Shown here: one piece after another, positions 1-8,184 of the stretch
How the letters are laid out: each line of letters opens with the position of its first letter
How positions within the stretch are numbered: position 1 is the first letter of the stretch
Origin: Streptomyces hiroshimensis
GTDB taxonomy: Bacteria > Actinomycetota > Actinomycetes > Streptomycetales > Streptomycetaceae
Reading direction: 5' to 3'
NCBI RefSeq assembly: GCF_014650335.1
Contig: NZ_BMUT01000002.1
Location: 635,301 to 699,300 of the forward strand
DNA: 64,000 bases
The notes under the pieces: generated by a model
The model's input: only the letters and a program-made list of their open reading frames with translations
The model's database searches: none
What the model was told of the DNA's origin: nothing
Made by a program: the position numbers and the translations under genes

Positions 1-332
1 ATCTAGGCCTGCCGTTGCCGGCAGGCTCAAGCGGTCTACCCGCGGACTCGGGCGGGCAGCCCTCGATCGTCCGCGCAGGGCCGCCGTGAAGCGGCCCCTC
101 TTGACCTTGCTCCGGGTGGGGTTTACCTAGCCGCCTGAGTCACCTCAGGCGCTGGTGGTCTCTTACACCACCGTTTCACCCTTACCGGAAGCCTCGCGGC
201 TCCCGGCGGTCTGTTTTCTGTGGCACTGTCCCGCGGGTCACCCCGGGTGGGCGTTACCCACCACCCTGCCGTATGGAGCCCGGACGTTCCTCGGGGGATC
301 CGAAGATCCCACGCGGCCGCCCGGCCGGCTCG
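1..332 (-). ncRNA. rnpB: RNase P RNA, class A (3' end cut by window edge)
   Basis: Catalytic RNA of ribonuclease P, which trims the 5' leader of pre-tRNAs. Read on the minus strand, it starts with CGAGCCGG at 332 and has the near-universal GAGGAACGTCCGGGCTCC block, then ACAGAAAACAGACCGCC, GGTAAGGGTGAAACGG with the TGGTGTAAGAGACCACCAGC hairpin, AGGTAAACCCCACC, and GATCGAGGGCTGCCCGCCCG. The order matches actinomycete type-A P RNA. The molecule is normally near 400 nt, so the 3' part, including the distal strand of the terminal pairing, lies left of position 1. The 5' end is placed by similarity to Streptomyces P RNA. Its promoter would overlap the last codons of the RNB gene. Confidence 0.95.
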
Positions 333-412
333 TCCGCCGTGCCGACCATGCTACCTGGCGGGGGCTGCCACGATCGCCCCGGGAACCCGGAGCCCGTCAC
401 CGCCGCTCCCGG

Positions 413-1876
413 CTAGGCCGGGGCGAACCACACCTTGTCGCGGCCCGGGTCCGCCTCGATCACCCGCACGCGCATGCGGTGCCCGAGGGGCAGCGGCGGC
501 CCGTCGCCGTCGCCCTCGACGTGGCCGACCACCGCCGGCTCGTAGAGGTGGACCGTGCCCGCGGTCGGGCGGTCCTCCTGCACGTCCACCACGTACGCGT
601 CGAAGACCTGCCCGATCCGGTCGCGCAGCAGCGCCGCCTCGACCAGGTCCACGCACTCCCGCTCGACCTGGGCCGCGCGCCGCGCCCCCGTCTCCATCTC
701 GCCGGGCAGGGCGTCGAGCGCGGCCCGTACCCACTCGGGCGGGTCGGTGCCCGCGGCGGCGGCCAGGCACAGCTCGCCGGTGTAGCGGTCGACCAGGCGG
801 CGCAGGGGAGCGGTGCAGTGCGCGTACGGGGCGGCGAGGGCGGCGTGGCCGGGGTCGGCGGGTACCGGGCGCTCCGTGGGCCGCTCGCGGTCGAAGACGG
901 TGTAGCCCGCGCCGCGCAGCAGCGCCGTGCACTCCTGGAGGAAGGCCGCGTGCTGGGTGTGGGAGGGGTCGAGCGCGCGGATGACGACCGCGTACGGCAT
1001 GTCCTCCGGCCAGGTGACGCCGAGGGCGCGGGCCACGCGCCGCAGCCGGTCGACGGCCCGCTCGGGCGCGGTGGGCAGCGTGCGCAGGATGCCGGTGCCC
1101 GCGCGCAGCATCAGGCCGGCCGCGGCCATGCCCGTCATCAGGGATATCTGGGCGTTCCAGCCCTCCGCGGGCAGGGGAGTGCGGTAGGCGAGCGCGTAGC
1201 GGTTGCCGCGGTGCACGATCTCCTGCTCGGGGACGTTGAGCGAGATCCCGCCCCGGGCGCGCTCCAGCGCCTCGCGCCGCATCCCGGCCTCGCGCAGCAG
1301 GCACAGCGACTCCTCGGCCGTGCCGGAGTCCAGGGCGTGCTGGACGGCCGCGTAGTCGAGCCGGGCCCGGCTGCGCACGAGCGCGCGCCGCAGGTCCGTC
1401 GCCTCGACCCGGCCGTCCGCGTCGAGGTCGAAGCGCCACAGCAGGGCGGGCCGGCTGTGGTCGGGGAGCAGGCTGGCCGCGCCCTCGCCGAGGACGGCGG
1501 GGTGGAGCGGAACGCGCCCGTCGGGGTAGTAGAGGGTCATCACACGGCGGTGCGCCTCGGCGTCCAGGGCCTGGCCGGGGCGGACGAAGGCGGCCACGTC
1601 GGCGATCGCGTAGTACACGCGGAAGCCCCCGCCGTCGCGCCGCTCCAGGTGCATGGCCTGGTCGAGGTCCATCGAGCCGGGCGGGTCGACGGTGAAGAGC
1701 GGCAGCTCGGTGGCGTCGTACGCCGGGAGGCGGGGACGGCGCGCGGCCTGCTCGGCCTCCGCGAGGGCGTCGGCCGGGAATTCCTCGGTCACCCCGGTGT
1801 CCTCGCGCAGCCGGCGCAGCGCGGCCCGCAGGGGACTGCCGTCCGCGTCGGTCACGTGCATCTTGCGGCGGGGCAT
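413..1876 (-). CDS. RNB-domain ribonuclease (RNase II/R family)
   Basis: A 487-residue exoribonuclease-like protein expected to degrade single-stranded RNA 3' to 5' in the cytoplasm. The family signature lies near residue 75: FTVDPPGSMDLDQAMHLER, matching the RNB active-site Asp cluster, followed by YYAIADVAAFV. The protein has the catalytic RNB core without clear cold-shock or long S1 extensions, so it is shorter than E. coli RNase R or RNase II, as is usual for the actinomycete form. The ATG at 1876 gives MPRRKMHVTD and has no Shine-Dalgarno; a TACGCT -10-like hexamer sits 6 nt upstream, suggesting a leaderless mRNA. ATG at 1861 is an alternative. It ends 81 bp before rnpB, so two RNA-processing genes are neighbours on one strand. 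Exact substrate unknown. Confidence 0.9.
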   Translation of the reverse strand: MPRRKMHVTDADGSPLRAALRRLREDTGVTEEFPADALAEAEQAARRPRLPAYDATELPLFTVDPPGSMDLDQAMHLERRDGGGFRVYYAIADVAAFVRPGQALDAEAHRRVMTLYYPDGRVPLHPAVLGEGAASLLPDHSRPALLWRFDLDADGRVEATDLRRALVRSRARLDYAAVQHALDSGTAEESLCLLREAGMRREALERARGGISLNVPEQEIVHRGNRYALAYRTPLPAEGWNAQISLMTGMAAAGLMLRAGTGILRTLPTAPERAVDRLRRVARALGVTWPEDMPYAVVIRALDPSHTQHAAFLQECTALLRGAGYTVFDRERPTERPVPADPGHAALAAPYAHCTAPLRRLVDRYTGELCLAAAAGTDPPEWVRAALDALPGEMETGARRAAQVERECVDLVEAALLRDRIGQVFDAYVVDVQEDRPTAGTVHLYEPAVVGHVEGDGDGPPLPLGHRMRVRVIEADPGRDKVWFAPA

Positions 1877-1882
1877 GGGACG

Positions 1883-1888
1883 AGCGTA
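1883..1888 (-). promoter_or_regulatory. candidate -10 box, leaderless RNB gene
   Basis: Minus-strand TACGCT ends 6 nt before the ATG at 1876. This is the position expected when transcription starts at the start codon. No ribosome-binding sequence lies between. Confidence 0.4.
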
Positions 1889-1996
1889 TTTCCGGTGCGG
1901 GCGCGGGGCACGGCGAGCGTGGCGTGCGGCGCCGGGCGCGGCGTTAGGCTCGTCCGGATCGACCCGCACGCATCCGTACCGATGGGAGAAGACACC

Positions 1997-2803
1997 GTGC
2001 TCGTGCTGTTGCCGCCGTCCGAAGGGAAGGCCGCCGCCGTCGGATCCGGCGCCGGGGCCGTGCTGGAGGCCGGCGCGCTGTCGCTGCCGGGGCTGGCGGG
2101 GGCGCGGGAGACCGTGCTGACGGAGCTGGTGGAGCTCTGCTCGGGCGACGAGGACAAGGCCGCGGAGGTGCTCGGCCTGTCCCCGGGGCTGCGGGGCGAG
2201 ATCGCGAAGAACGCGGCGCTGCGGACGGCCGGCACCCGCCCCGCGGGCGAGATCTACACGGGCGTCCTCTACGACGCGCTCGGCCTGGCCTCGCTGGACG
2301 CCGCGGCGCGGGAGCGGGCGGAGCGCTCGCTGCTGGTCTTCTCGGGGCTGTGGGGCGCGGTCCGGGTCGGTGACGCGATCCCGTCGTACCGCTGCTCGAT
2401 GGGCGTGAAGCTGCCGGGGCTGGGCGCGCTGGGCACGTACTGGCGCGGCGTCATGGACGACCACCTGCCGCAGGAGGCGGGTGACGGCATGGTGCTCGAC
2501 CTCAGGTCGGCGGCGTACGCCTCCGCGTGGAAGCCGAAGGGCGCGCTCGCGGAGCGGACGGCGACGGTCCGGGTGCTGCAGTCGAAGATCGTGGACGGGG
2601 TCGAGAAGCGGTCCGTCGTGAGCCACTTCAACAAGGCCACCAAGGGCCGGCTGGTCCGGGACCTGCTGACGGCGGGCGCGGAGCCGGCCGGGCCCGCGGA
2701 GCTCGCGGAGGCGCTGCGCGACCTCGGGTACGCGGTGGAGGGCGGGGCTCCCGCGAAGGGCGGCAAGCCGTGGGCGCTCGACGTGGTGGTGACCGAGCTC
2801 TGA
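1997..2803 (+). CDS. yaaA: YaaA/DUF328 peroxide-stress family protein
   Basis: A 268-residue YaaA family protein. In E. coli YaaA limits intracellular unincorporated iron during hydrogen peroxide stress; the biochemical mechanism is not settled. The N-terminus VLVLLPPSEGK is the family hallmark, and the central FSGLWGAVRVGDAIPSYR and C-terminal SHFNKATKGRLVRDLL segments match the conserved YaaA core. GTG at 1997 is chosen because GGGAG lies 8 nt upstream and because family members start with M(L)VLLPPSEGK; an in-frame ATG at 1982 would add five residues. It is transcribed away from the RNB gene, and the iron genes are more than 10 kb away. Confidence 0.9.
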   Translation: MLVLLPPSEGKAAAVGSGAGAVLEAGALSLPGLAGARETVLTELVELCSGDEDKAAEVLGLSPGLRGEIAKNAALRTAGTRPAGEIYTGVLYDALGLASLDAAARERAERSLLVFSGLWGAVRVGDAIPSYRCSMGVKLPGLGALGTYWRGVMDDHLPQEAGDGMVLDLRSAAYASAWKPKGALAERTATVRVLQSKIVDGVEKRSVVSHFNKATKGRLVRDLLTAGAEPAGPAELAEALRDLGYAVEGGAPAKGGKPWALDVVVTEL

Positions 2804-2825
2804 GGACCCCTCGCCGGACCTCTTG

Positions 2826-2850
2826 TTGCACATAGTGCAACGATCGTTGC
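2826..2850. promoter_or_regulatory. two overlapping perfect palindromes, candidate operator for eda
   Basis: TTGCACATAGTGCAA (2826-2840, 6-3-6) shares its last four bases with GCAACGATCGTTGC (2837-2850, a perfect 14-bp palindrome). They lie about 20 bp upstream of a CAGGAT -10-like box (2870-2875), itself 6 nt before the eda GTG. Position and symmetry suggest a repressor site; the regulator is not identifiable here. Confidence 0.55.
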
Positions 2851-2881
2851 GTTAGGTGGCGGTGGTGCGCAGGATGGCCTC

Positions 2882-3541
2882 GTGACCGCCGCCGCGCCCG
2901 TCCCGGCGCCCGCCTCCGTCCTCGGCCTCGCCCCCGTCCTCCCCGTCGCCGTCCTCTCCGAGGCCTCCGACGCCGTACCCCTCGCCCGCGCGCTCGTCGC
3001 GGGCGGGCTGCCGGCGATCGAGGTGACGCTGCGGACGGACGCCGCGCTCGATGCGATACGGGCCGTCGCCGCGGAGGTGCCGGAGGCGGTCGTGGGCGCC
3101 GGGACCGTCCTTTCCCCCGCCCTCGCGCGGGCGGCGGTCCGCGCCGGGGCCCGCTTCCTGGTCAGCCCCGGCTGGACGGATCCGCTGCTGGAGGCGCTGC
3201 GGGAGACGGGGCTTCCGTTCCTGCCGGGCGTCTCGACGGTCTCGGAGGTCATGGCCCTGCTGGAACACGGGGTGCGCGAGATGAAGTTCTTCCCCGCCCA
3301 GGCGGCGGGCGGCGCGCCGTACCTGCGCTCCCTGGCCTCCCCGCTCCCCGGGGCCCGCTTCTGCCCCACCGGCGGCATCGGCCCGGAGACGGCCCCGGCC
3401 TACCTGGCCCTGCCGAACGTCGGCTGCGTGGGCGGCTCCTGGATGCTCCCCCCGGACGCCCTCGCCCGCCGCGACTGGGGCCGGGTGGCGGAACTGGCCC
3501 GCGGGGCGGCGCGGCTGCGGTCCGGTGCGGCCCCTGCCTGA
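2882..3541 (+). CDS. eda: 2-keto-3-deoxy-6-phosphogluconate aldolase
   Basis: A 219-residue class I aldolase that splits 2-keto-3-deoxy-6-phosphogluconate (and often 4-hydroxy-2-oxoglutarate) into pyruvate and an aldehyde. The catalytic Glu is in IEVTLRT, GAGTVL and LVSPGW are the family motifs, the Schiff-base Lys is in MKFFPAQ, and FCPTGGI with CVGGSWM forms the phosphate end. Length is normal for the family. The GTG start has a CAGGAT -10-like hexamer 6 nt upstream and no ribosome site, so it is probably leaderless. No edd, gluconate or hexuronate gene is adjacent, so the substrate route cannot be told from context. Overlapping palindromes upstream suggest sugar-acid control. Confidence 0.93.
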   Translation: MTAAAPVPAPASVLGLAPVLPVAVLSEASDAVPLARALVAGGLPAIEVTLRTDAALDAIRAVAAEVPEAVVGAGTVLSPALARAAVRAGARFLVSPGWTDPLLEALRETGLPFLPGVSTVSEVMALLEHGVREMKFFPAQAAGGAPYLRSLASPLPGARFCPTGGIGPETAPAYLALPNVGCVGGSWMLPPDALARRDWGRVAELARGAARLRSGAAPA

Positions 3542-3565
3542 CGGATCGCCTCCGCCGTCTGCCTG

Positions 3566-3898
3566 CTACCCGCCGGCTACGTGCTCGCGATCGCCCGCCT
3601 GCCCGCCCGCGATCGCCCGCAGCGCCGCACAGTGCGCGGCGAACGCGGCCCGGCCCTCGGCGGTCAGGGCGAGCCACGTGCGCGGCCGCTTGCCCACGTA
3701 CCCCTTGGTGACCTTGACGTAGCCCGCCTTCTCCAGCGTGGCGACCTGCTTCGACAGCACCGAGTCGCTCACTTCGACGGTGTCGCGCACGAACGCGAAC
3801 TCGGCCTTGTCGGCGGCGGCCAGGGTCGCCGTGATGGAGAACCGCACCGGCGCGTGGATCACCTCGTCCAGGCCGTGCCGCGGATGGCTCGCCGTCAC
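3566..3898 (-). CDS. winged-helix transcriptional regulator (HTH_34/MarR-like)
   Basis: A 110-residue single-domain DNA-binding protein. Residues about 10-95 carry the winged-helix fold: DEVIHAPVRFSITATLAA, then recognition helix SDSVLSKQVATLEKAGYV, then wing VTKGYVGKRPRTWLALT. This matches the small HTH_34 group, which resembles MarR proteins but lacks the long dimerisation helices. GTG at 3898 overlaps the stop of the preceding membrane gene by four bases (GTGA), so the two are translationally coupled. The paired AAGTACTT sites upstream of the operon are a plausible autoregulatory target. The signal sensed is unknown. Confidence 0.85.
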   Translation of the reverse strand: MTASHPRHGLDEVIHAPVRFSITATLAAADKAEFAFVRDTVEVSDSVLSKQVATLEKAGYVKVTKGYVGKRPRTWLALTAEGRAAFAAHCAALRAIAGGQAGDREHVAGG

Positions 3899-4314
3899 CG
3901 CCGCCCCTCCCGCCAGGCGCCGACCAGCCCGGGCAGGGCGACGACGACGGCCCCGGGCACCCACCACGCGAGATCGCCCCGGAACCAGATGGTGCCCGGC
4001 GTGATCACGGCGGCGTGGAGCAGGCCCCAGGCGGCGATCATCACGTGGTGCCGGCGGCCGAGCCCGTGCCGGCTGACGGGCTGCCGGTTCGCCCAGACGG
4101 CCAGGGTCGTCACCGCCGCCACCCAGAGCACGGCGAAGACGATCGCGCCCGCCGGTCCGTCGATCAGGCCGCAGGCGAGTACGGCCACCGCGGCCGCGCA
4201 GCCGAACAGCCACTGGTAGCGGACGAACCACCGGGAGCCGCTGCGCACCGTGGAATCCAGGGCCTGCGCCCGGGCCAGTGCCGTCGCCGCGGCGGTCGCT
4301 TCGTAACCGGGCAT
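3895..4314 (-). CDS. small membrane protein paired with winged-helix regulator
   Basis: A 139-residue protein with about four hydrophobic segments (near residues 38-55, 58-75, 95-110 and 118-132) separated by short basic loops such as RHGLGRRHH. I do not recognise an enzymatic domain. It is the first gene of a two-gene operon with the HTH_34-type regulator, overlapping it by four bases. Start ATG 4314 has GGAGG five bases upstream. Small membrane proteins encoded with such regulators are common in Streptomyces and often annotated only as hypothetical; a sensing or stress role is inference. Confidence 0.75.
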   Translation of the reverse strand: MPGYEATAAATALARAQALDSTVRSGSRWFVRYQWLFGCAAAVAVLACGLIDGPAGAIVFAVLWVAAVTTLAVWANRQPVSRHGLGRRHHVMIAAWGLLHAAVITPGTIWFRGDLAWWVPGAVVVALPGLVGAWREGRR

Positions 4315-4363
4315 ATGAGCCTCCGTCGGTCGCCTCGTGTCCGTTGTCCGTTGCATGGATACG

Positions 4364-4397
4364 ATGGCAAGTACTTTCCAACATGGCAAGTACTTTC
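4364..4397. promoter_or_regulatory. direct repeat of AAGTACTT palindromes, candidate operator
   Basis: ATGGCAAGTACTTTC occurs twice (4364-4378 and 4383-4397), 19 bp apart. Each contains the self-complementary AAGTACTT (4369-4376, 4388-4395). The pair lies 50-85 bp upstream of the membrane protein start, where an operator for the co-encoded winged-helix regulator would be expected. Confidence 0.6.
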
Positions 4398-4417
4398 TGG
4401 TCGACTCCCGGGTTTTG

Positions 4418-5062
4418 CTACACCGCGAACGTGAAATTCGAGTGATTCGTGGCCAGTTGCCTGCCGTCCGGGCCGTACGCCGTGACCTGCAGCTGCCAGC
4501 GCACCGACGGCGTCGGGACGAGGAACGTCGGGTGCCAGTCCGTGCTGTCCCAGGCCAGGACCGGGGAGCCGAGCTCGCTGTCGCCGCTCATGCTCTGCTT
4601 GGTGACGTCGTTGTAGGTGTGCCACCTGATGGTGGCCGTCCTGCCCTTGAGCCCCTTGAAGGTCACGTTCACCTGGACCTTGGTGACCGCCGGGGTGACC
4701 GCCCCCTGGGTGAGGACGCTGACGACCCGTGCGGACACCGCGGGCGAGGACGGGGTCCGGGCCGGTGAGGGCGTGCCCGGCCGGGGGAGCGAGCCCGGAA
4801 CGGTGGGGCTCGCCGGATCCGCCGGTCCCGGCGGGCCGGCGGCCGGCGGTCTCGTGAGGGACGGGCTCGCGGCCGGCGGCGGCGCGGGCGCCGGATCCCG
4901 CCCGCCCGCCTCGTCCGCCTCGAAGGGCCCCGCCTTGAACAGCACCGGAAGGACCGCCGCCAGCACCACGGCCAGGCCTGCGGTCACCCAGTACTTCCAC
5001 ACGTGGGACCAGAAGCGGTTCTCGGGCGGTTGTGGTGGTGGAGGCTCTCCGTCGTGGCTCAC
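4418..5062 (-). CDS. hypothetical membrane-anchored protein with proline-rich linker
   Basis: A 214-residue protein of unknown function. Residues 1-20 are cytoplasmic, one membrane helix follows (YWVTAGLAVVLAAVLPVLF), then a Pro/Ala/Ser-rich linker of about 65 residues, and a C-terminal extracellular beta-rich domain of about 110 residues (RVVSVLTQGAVTP to NHSNFTFAV). Signal-anchor topology with the C-terminus outside is predicted. GTG 5062 has GGGGGAGGTG upstream. The gene is divergent from the phosphatase gene across 166 bp. Nothing in the C-terminal domain gives a catalytic motif; an immunoglobulin-like fold is a guess. Confidence 0.75.
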   Translation of the reverse strand: MSHDGEPPPPQPPENRFWSHVWKYWVTAGLAVVLAAVLPVLFKAGPFEADEAGGRDPAPAPPPAASPSLTRPPAAGPPGPADPASPTVPGSLPRPGTPSPARTPSSPAVSARVVSVLTQGAVTPAVTKVQVNVTFKGLKGRTATIRWHTYNDVTKQSMSGDSELGSPVLAWDSTDWHPTFLVPTPSVRWQLQVTAYGPDGRQLATNHSNFTFAV

Positions 5063-5228
5063 CGCGCCACCTCCCCCGTGGTGTCGGCCTCGCCTGCTGG
5101 GACGGTACACCTGGAACGAGCCGTTCGGGCGGGTATGGAGCGGGTGCGGAGCCGGTGGGGAGCAACTGCCGGCGAAGGCCGTGACGCGACTCTTCACAGC
5201 CGCCCCAGCCGCGCGCAATCTGAACGGC

Positions 5229-6707
5229 ATGACCCCCCTCTCCGAAAACCCCTTCACCCTCGGAGTGGCCTCCGGCGACCCGCTGCCGGACTCCGTCGTG
5301 CTGTGGACACGGCTGGCTCCCCGGCCCCACGAGCCGGGCAACGGCCTGCCCGCCGAGGGCAGCATCGCCGTCCAGTGGGAGCTCTCCGAGGACGACACCT
5401 TCCGCCGCGTCGTGCAGAGCGGCACGGCCGCCGCACCGGCCGCCGACAACCACACCGTGCACCTGGACCTGCGCGGCCTCGAACCCGACCGGGTCTACTG
5501 GTACCGCTTCCGCGCCGAGCGGTGGATCAGTCCCGCGGGCCGCACCCGCACCGCGCCCCGGGCCGACGCGGCCGTCGCCGCGGCCCGCTTCGGCCTGCTC
5601 TCGTGCCAGCAGTACGACGAGGGGTACTACACCGCCCTCGGCCACCTCGCGCGCGAAGACCTCGACGCCGTCTTCTTCGTCGGCGACTACATCTACGAGA
5701 ACGCCATCGACGCCCGGGCGGGCGCCCGGAACTACCCGGACCCGCTGCCGGCGTTCTACGACCACTGGACGGTCACCCTGGAGGACTACCGCCAGCGGTA
5801 CGCCCTCTACAAGTCCGACCCCGAGCTCCAGGCCGCGCACGCCGCCCACCCCTGGTACCTCACCTGGGACGACCACGAGGTCGAGAACAACTACGCGGGC
5901 GACATCTCCCAGCACAACGACCCCGTCGACCTCTTCCGTGCCCGCCGCGCCGCCGCCTACCGCGCCTACTGGGAGAACATGCCGCTGCGCCGGCCCCAGC
6001 GGCCCGCCGGGCCGGACATGCGCCTCTACCGGCGCTTCGCGTACGGCCGGCTCGCGCAGTTCGACCTCCTCGACACCCGCCAGTACCGCTCCGACCAGGC
6101 CTACGGGGACGGCTGGCACATACCCGGACCCGAGTCGCAGGACCCGGCCCGCACGATCACCGGCGAGGAGCAGGAACGCTGGCTCCTCGACGGCTTCCGC
6201 GCCTCCACCGCCACCTGGAACGTCGTCGCCCAGCAGGTGTGCTTCTCCCAGCGCAAGGAGAACTCCGACGAGCCCTCCCGGGTCAGCATGGACACCTGGG
6301 ACGGCTACCCGGCCTCGCGCGCCCGCGTCCTGGCCGGCGCCGAGCAGGCCGGTGTCCGGAACCTCGTGGTCCTCACCGGCGACGACCACACGCACTGCGC
6401 GTTCGACGTGAAGAAGGACTTCGACGACCCGGACTCCGCCACGCTCGGCGTGGAGTTCCTCGGCACCTCCGTCTCCAGCGGTTTCGACGGGCAGGAGCAC
6501 CCCGAGGACTGGGAGACGACGCTCGCGGCCAACCCGCACCTGAAGTACTACGACGCCCGGCGCGGGTACGTCGTCGTCTCGCTCGACCCGGAGCGCGTAC
6601 GGGGCGACCTCCGGACGGTGTCCGGCGTCACGACGCCGGGCGCGCCGGTCTCGACCGCCGCGTCGTTCCTCTCGGAGGCGGGTGCGCCGGGGCTGCGGGA
6701 GGCGTGA
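5229..6707 (+). CDS. PhoD-like phosphatase/phosphodiesterase
   Basis: A 492-residue PhoD-superfamily protein, expected to hydrolyse phosphate mono- or diesters using Ca and Fe. An N-terminal fibronectin-like domain begins FTLGVASGDPLPDSVVLWTRL; the metallophosphatase core has FFVGDYIYEN, WDDHEVENNY and TGDDHTHCAF. Most Streptomyces PhoD proteins have a long Tat signal before FTLGVASGDP. Here the ATG lies only nine residues earlier and no twin-arginine segment is readable in frame, so this copy looks cytoplasmic or signal-less. No clear ribosome site precedes the ATG, which leaves the start slightly uncertain. Monocistronic on the plus strand. Confidence 0.88.
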   Translation: MTPLSENPFTLGVASGDPLPDSVVLWTRLAPRPHEPGNGLPAEGSIAVQWELSEDDTFRRVVQSGTAAAPAADNHTVHLDLRGLEPDRVYWYRFRAERWISPAGRTRTAPRADAAVAAARFGLLSCQQYDEGYYTALGHLAREDLDAVFFVGDYIYENAIDARAGARNYPDPLPAFYDHWTVTLEDYRQRYALYKSDPELQAAHAAHPWYLTWDDHEVENNYAGDISQHNDPVDLFRARRAAAYRAYWENMPLRRPQRPAGPDMRLYRRFAYGRLAQFDLLDTRQYRSDQAYGDGWHIPGPESQDPARTITGEEQERWLLDGFRASTATWNVVAQQVCFSQRKENSDEPSRVSMDTWDGYPASRARVLAGAEQAGVRNLVVLTGDDHTHCAFDVKKDFDDPDSATLGVEFLGTSVSSGFDGQEHPEDWETTLAANPHLKYYDARRGYVVVSLDPERVRGDLRTVSGVTTPGAPVSTAASFLSEAGAPGLREA

Positions 6708-6708
6708 A

Positions 6709-6766
6709 TGCCTTGGTGATGCCTGGTGATGCCTGGTGATGCCTGGTGATGCCTTGGTGATGCCTT
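6709..6766. repeat. tandem 10-11 bp repeat directly after the phosphatase stop
   Basis: About five copies of (T)GGTGATGCCT follow the TGA of the phosphatase gene. Three copies are exactly 10 bp and the outer ones carry one extra T. No protein reading is apparent. A slippage-prone minisatellite is the simplest reading. Confidence 0.85.
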
Positions 6767-6846
6767 CCGAGGCCGTCAGTGCATCCCGTCACACCCGCCC
6801 CCCGAATAACATGTAAGGCCCACCTATCGGTCGCGGTCATGACACC

Positions 6847-6869
6847 ATGGTTGAACAGACGACAACCAT
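6847..6869. promoter_or_regulatory. inverted repeat in exporter leader
   Basis: ATGGTTG and CAACCAT form perfect 7-bp arms around nine bases, 20 bp before the preferred ATG at 6889. It could be an operator or an mRNA hairpin; it also argues that the ATG inside it is not the true start. Confidence 0.4.
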
Positions 6870-6888
6870 GAGCCACGGAGCGCGACGC

Positions 6889-8184
6889 ATGACGGACCCC
6901 GGCCAGGACACGGCCGAGCAGCAGCAGCCCGCCCGGCCTGCCGAACCCCGGCCCGCGGGCCCCGGCATACCCGGGGCCCGTGCCGCCCGCGCCACGGGCC
7001 TGATCGTCACCCTCGTCCTCGGCGGCCTGACCGCGCTGCCACCGCTCTCCATGGACATGTACCTCCCGGCCCTGCCGGAGGTCACCGGCGCGCTCCACAG
7101 CCCCGCCGCGACCGTCCAGCTCACCCTCACCGCGTGCCTCCTGGGCATGGCGCTCGGCCAGCTCGTCGTCGGCCCCATGAGCGACAAGTGGGGGCGCCGC
7201 CGCCCCCTCCTCGCCGGCATGGCCGTCTACGTCGTGGCCACCGCCGTCTGCGCGCTGGCCCCCACCGCCGGGCTGCTGATCGGCTTCCGCCTGGTGCAGG
7301 GCCTCGCCGGCGCCGCCGGCATCGTCATCGCCCGGGCGGTCGTGCGCGACCTCTACGACGGCGTGGCCATGGCCCGCTTCTTCTCCACGCTCATGCTGAT
7401 CTCCGGCGTGGCCCCCGTCGTCGCACCGCTCATCGGCGGCCAGATCCTGCGCCTGACCGACTGGCGGGGCGTCTTCGTCGTCCTCACCGCCGTCGGACTG
7501 CTGCTCACCCTCGCCGTCTGGCGCTTCCTGCACGAGACCCTGCCGCCGGAACGGCGCCAGGCCGGCGGCCTCGGCGCGGCCCTGCGCACGATGGGTAGCC
7601 TGCTCGCCGACCGGGTCTTCACCGGCTACATGCTCGCGGGCGGCTTCGCCTTCGCCGCGCTCTTCGCCTACATCTCGGCGTCGCCGTTCGTCGTCCAGGA
7701 CATCTACGGGGCCTCCCCGCAGACCTTCAGCCTGCTCTTCGGCCTCAACTCGGTCGGCCTCGTGCTGGTCGGCCAGATCAACGGCAAGCTGCTGGTCGGC
7801 CGCGTCAGCCTCGACAAGGCCCTCGCCGTCGGCCTCGCGGTGATCGCCCTGGCCGCCGTGGCCCTGCTGCTGATGGCCTCCGGCGTCTTCGGCAAGGCGG
7901 GCCTCGCGCCGATCGCGGCCGGGCTGTTCGTGCTGATGTCCGCGATGGGCCTGGCCATGCCCAACACCAACGCCCAGGCCCTGATGCGCTCCCGCGACGC
8001 GGCGGGCTCCGCCTCGGCCCTGCTGGGCACGTCCACGTTCCTGCTGGGCGCGCTCGTCTCCCCGCTCGTGGGCATCGCGGGGGAGGGCACGGCGGTGCCG
8101 ATGGCGGTGGTGCAGCTGGTGTGCGCGGTCGCCTCGGCGGCGTGCTTCCTGGGCTTGTGCCGCCCGTGGCAGCGCCACGGTTGA
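6889..8184 (+). CDS. Bcr/CflA-type drug exporter (MFS DHA1)
   Basis: A proton-coupled 12-helix exporter of the Bcr/CflA drug-resistance family, 431 residues. After an N-terminal low-complexity tail of about 40 residues, the first helix contains PPLSMDMYLPALPEV, the Bcr/CflA signature. The loop 2-3 motif appears as GPMSDKWGRRRPLL, and motif C as GVAPVVAPLIGG in helix 5. ATG 6889 is preferred because GGAG lies eight bases upstream; an in-frame ATG at 6847 would add 14 residues but lacks a ribosome site and sits inside an inverted repeat. No dedicated regulator is adjacent. Substrate cannot be assigned; bicyclomycin, chloramphenicol and sulfonamides are known for the family. Confidence 0.9.
   Translation: MTDPGQDTAEQQQPARPAEPRPAGPGIPGARAARATGLIVTLVLGGLTALPPLSMDMYLPALPEVTGALHSPAATVQLTLTACLLGMALGQLVVGPMSDKWGRRRPLLAGMAVYVVATAVCALAPTAGLLIGFRLVQGLAGAAGIVIARAVVRDLYDGVAMARFFSTLMLISGVAPVVAPLIGGQILRLTDWRGVFVVLTAVGLLLTLAVWRFLHETLPPERRQAGGLGAALRTMGSLLADRVFTGYMLAGGFAFAALFAYISASPFVVQDIYGASPQTFSLLFGLNSVGLVLVGQINGKLLVGRVSLDKALAVGLAVIALAAVALLLMASGVFGKAGLAPIAAGLFVLMSAMGLAMPNTNAQALMRSRDAAGSASALLGTSTFLLGALVSPLVGIAGEGTAVPMAVVQLVCAVASAACFLGLCRPWQRHG

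Noticed and set aside
155..1996. Plus-strand open frame running through the RNase P RNA and RNB gene into yaaA
   Set aside because: It reads antisense to rnpB and RNB; only the part from 1997 is a recognisable protein.
6847..6888. Extra 14 N-terminal residues of the Bcr-type exporter
   Set aside because: No ribosome site precedes 6847 and the codons fall in an inverted repeat; GGAG before 6889 is better.
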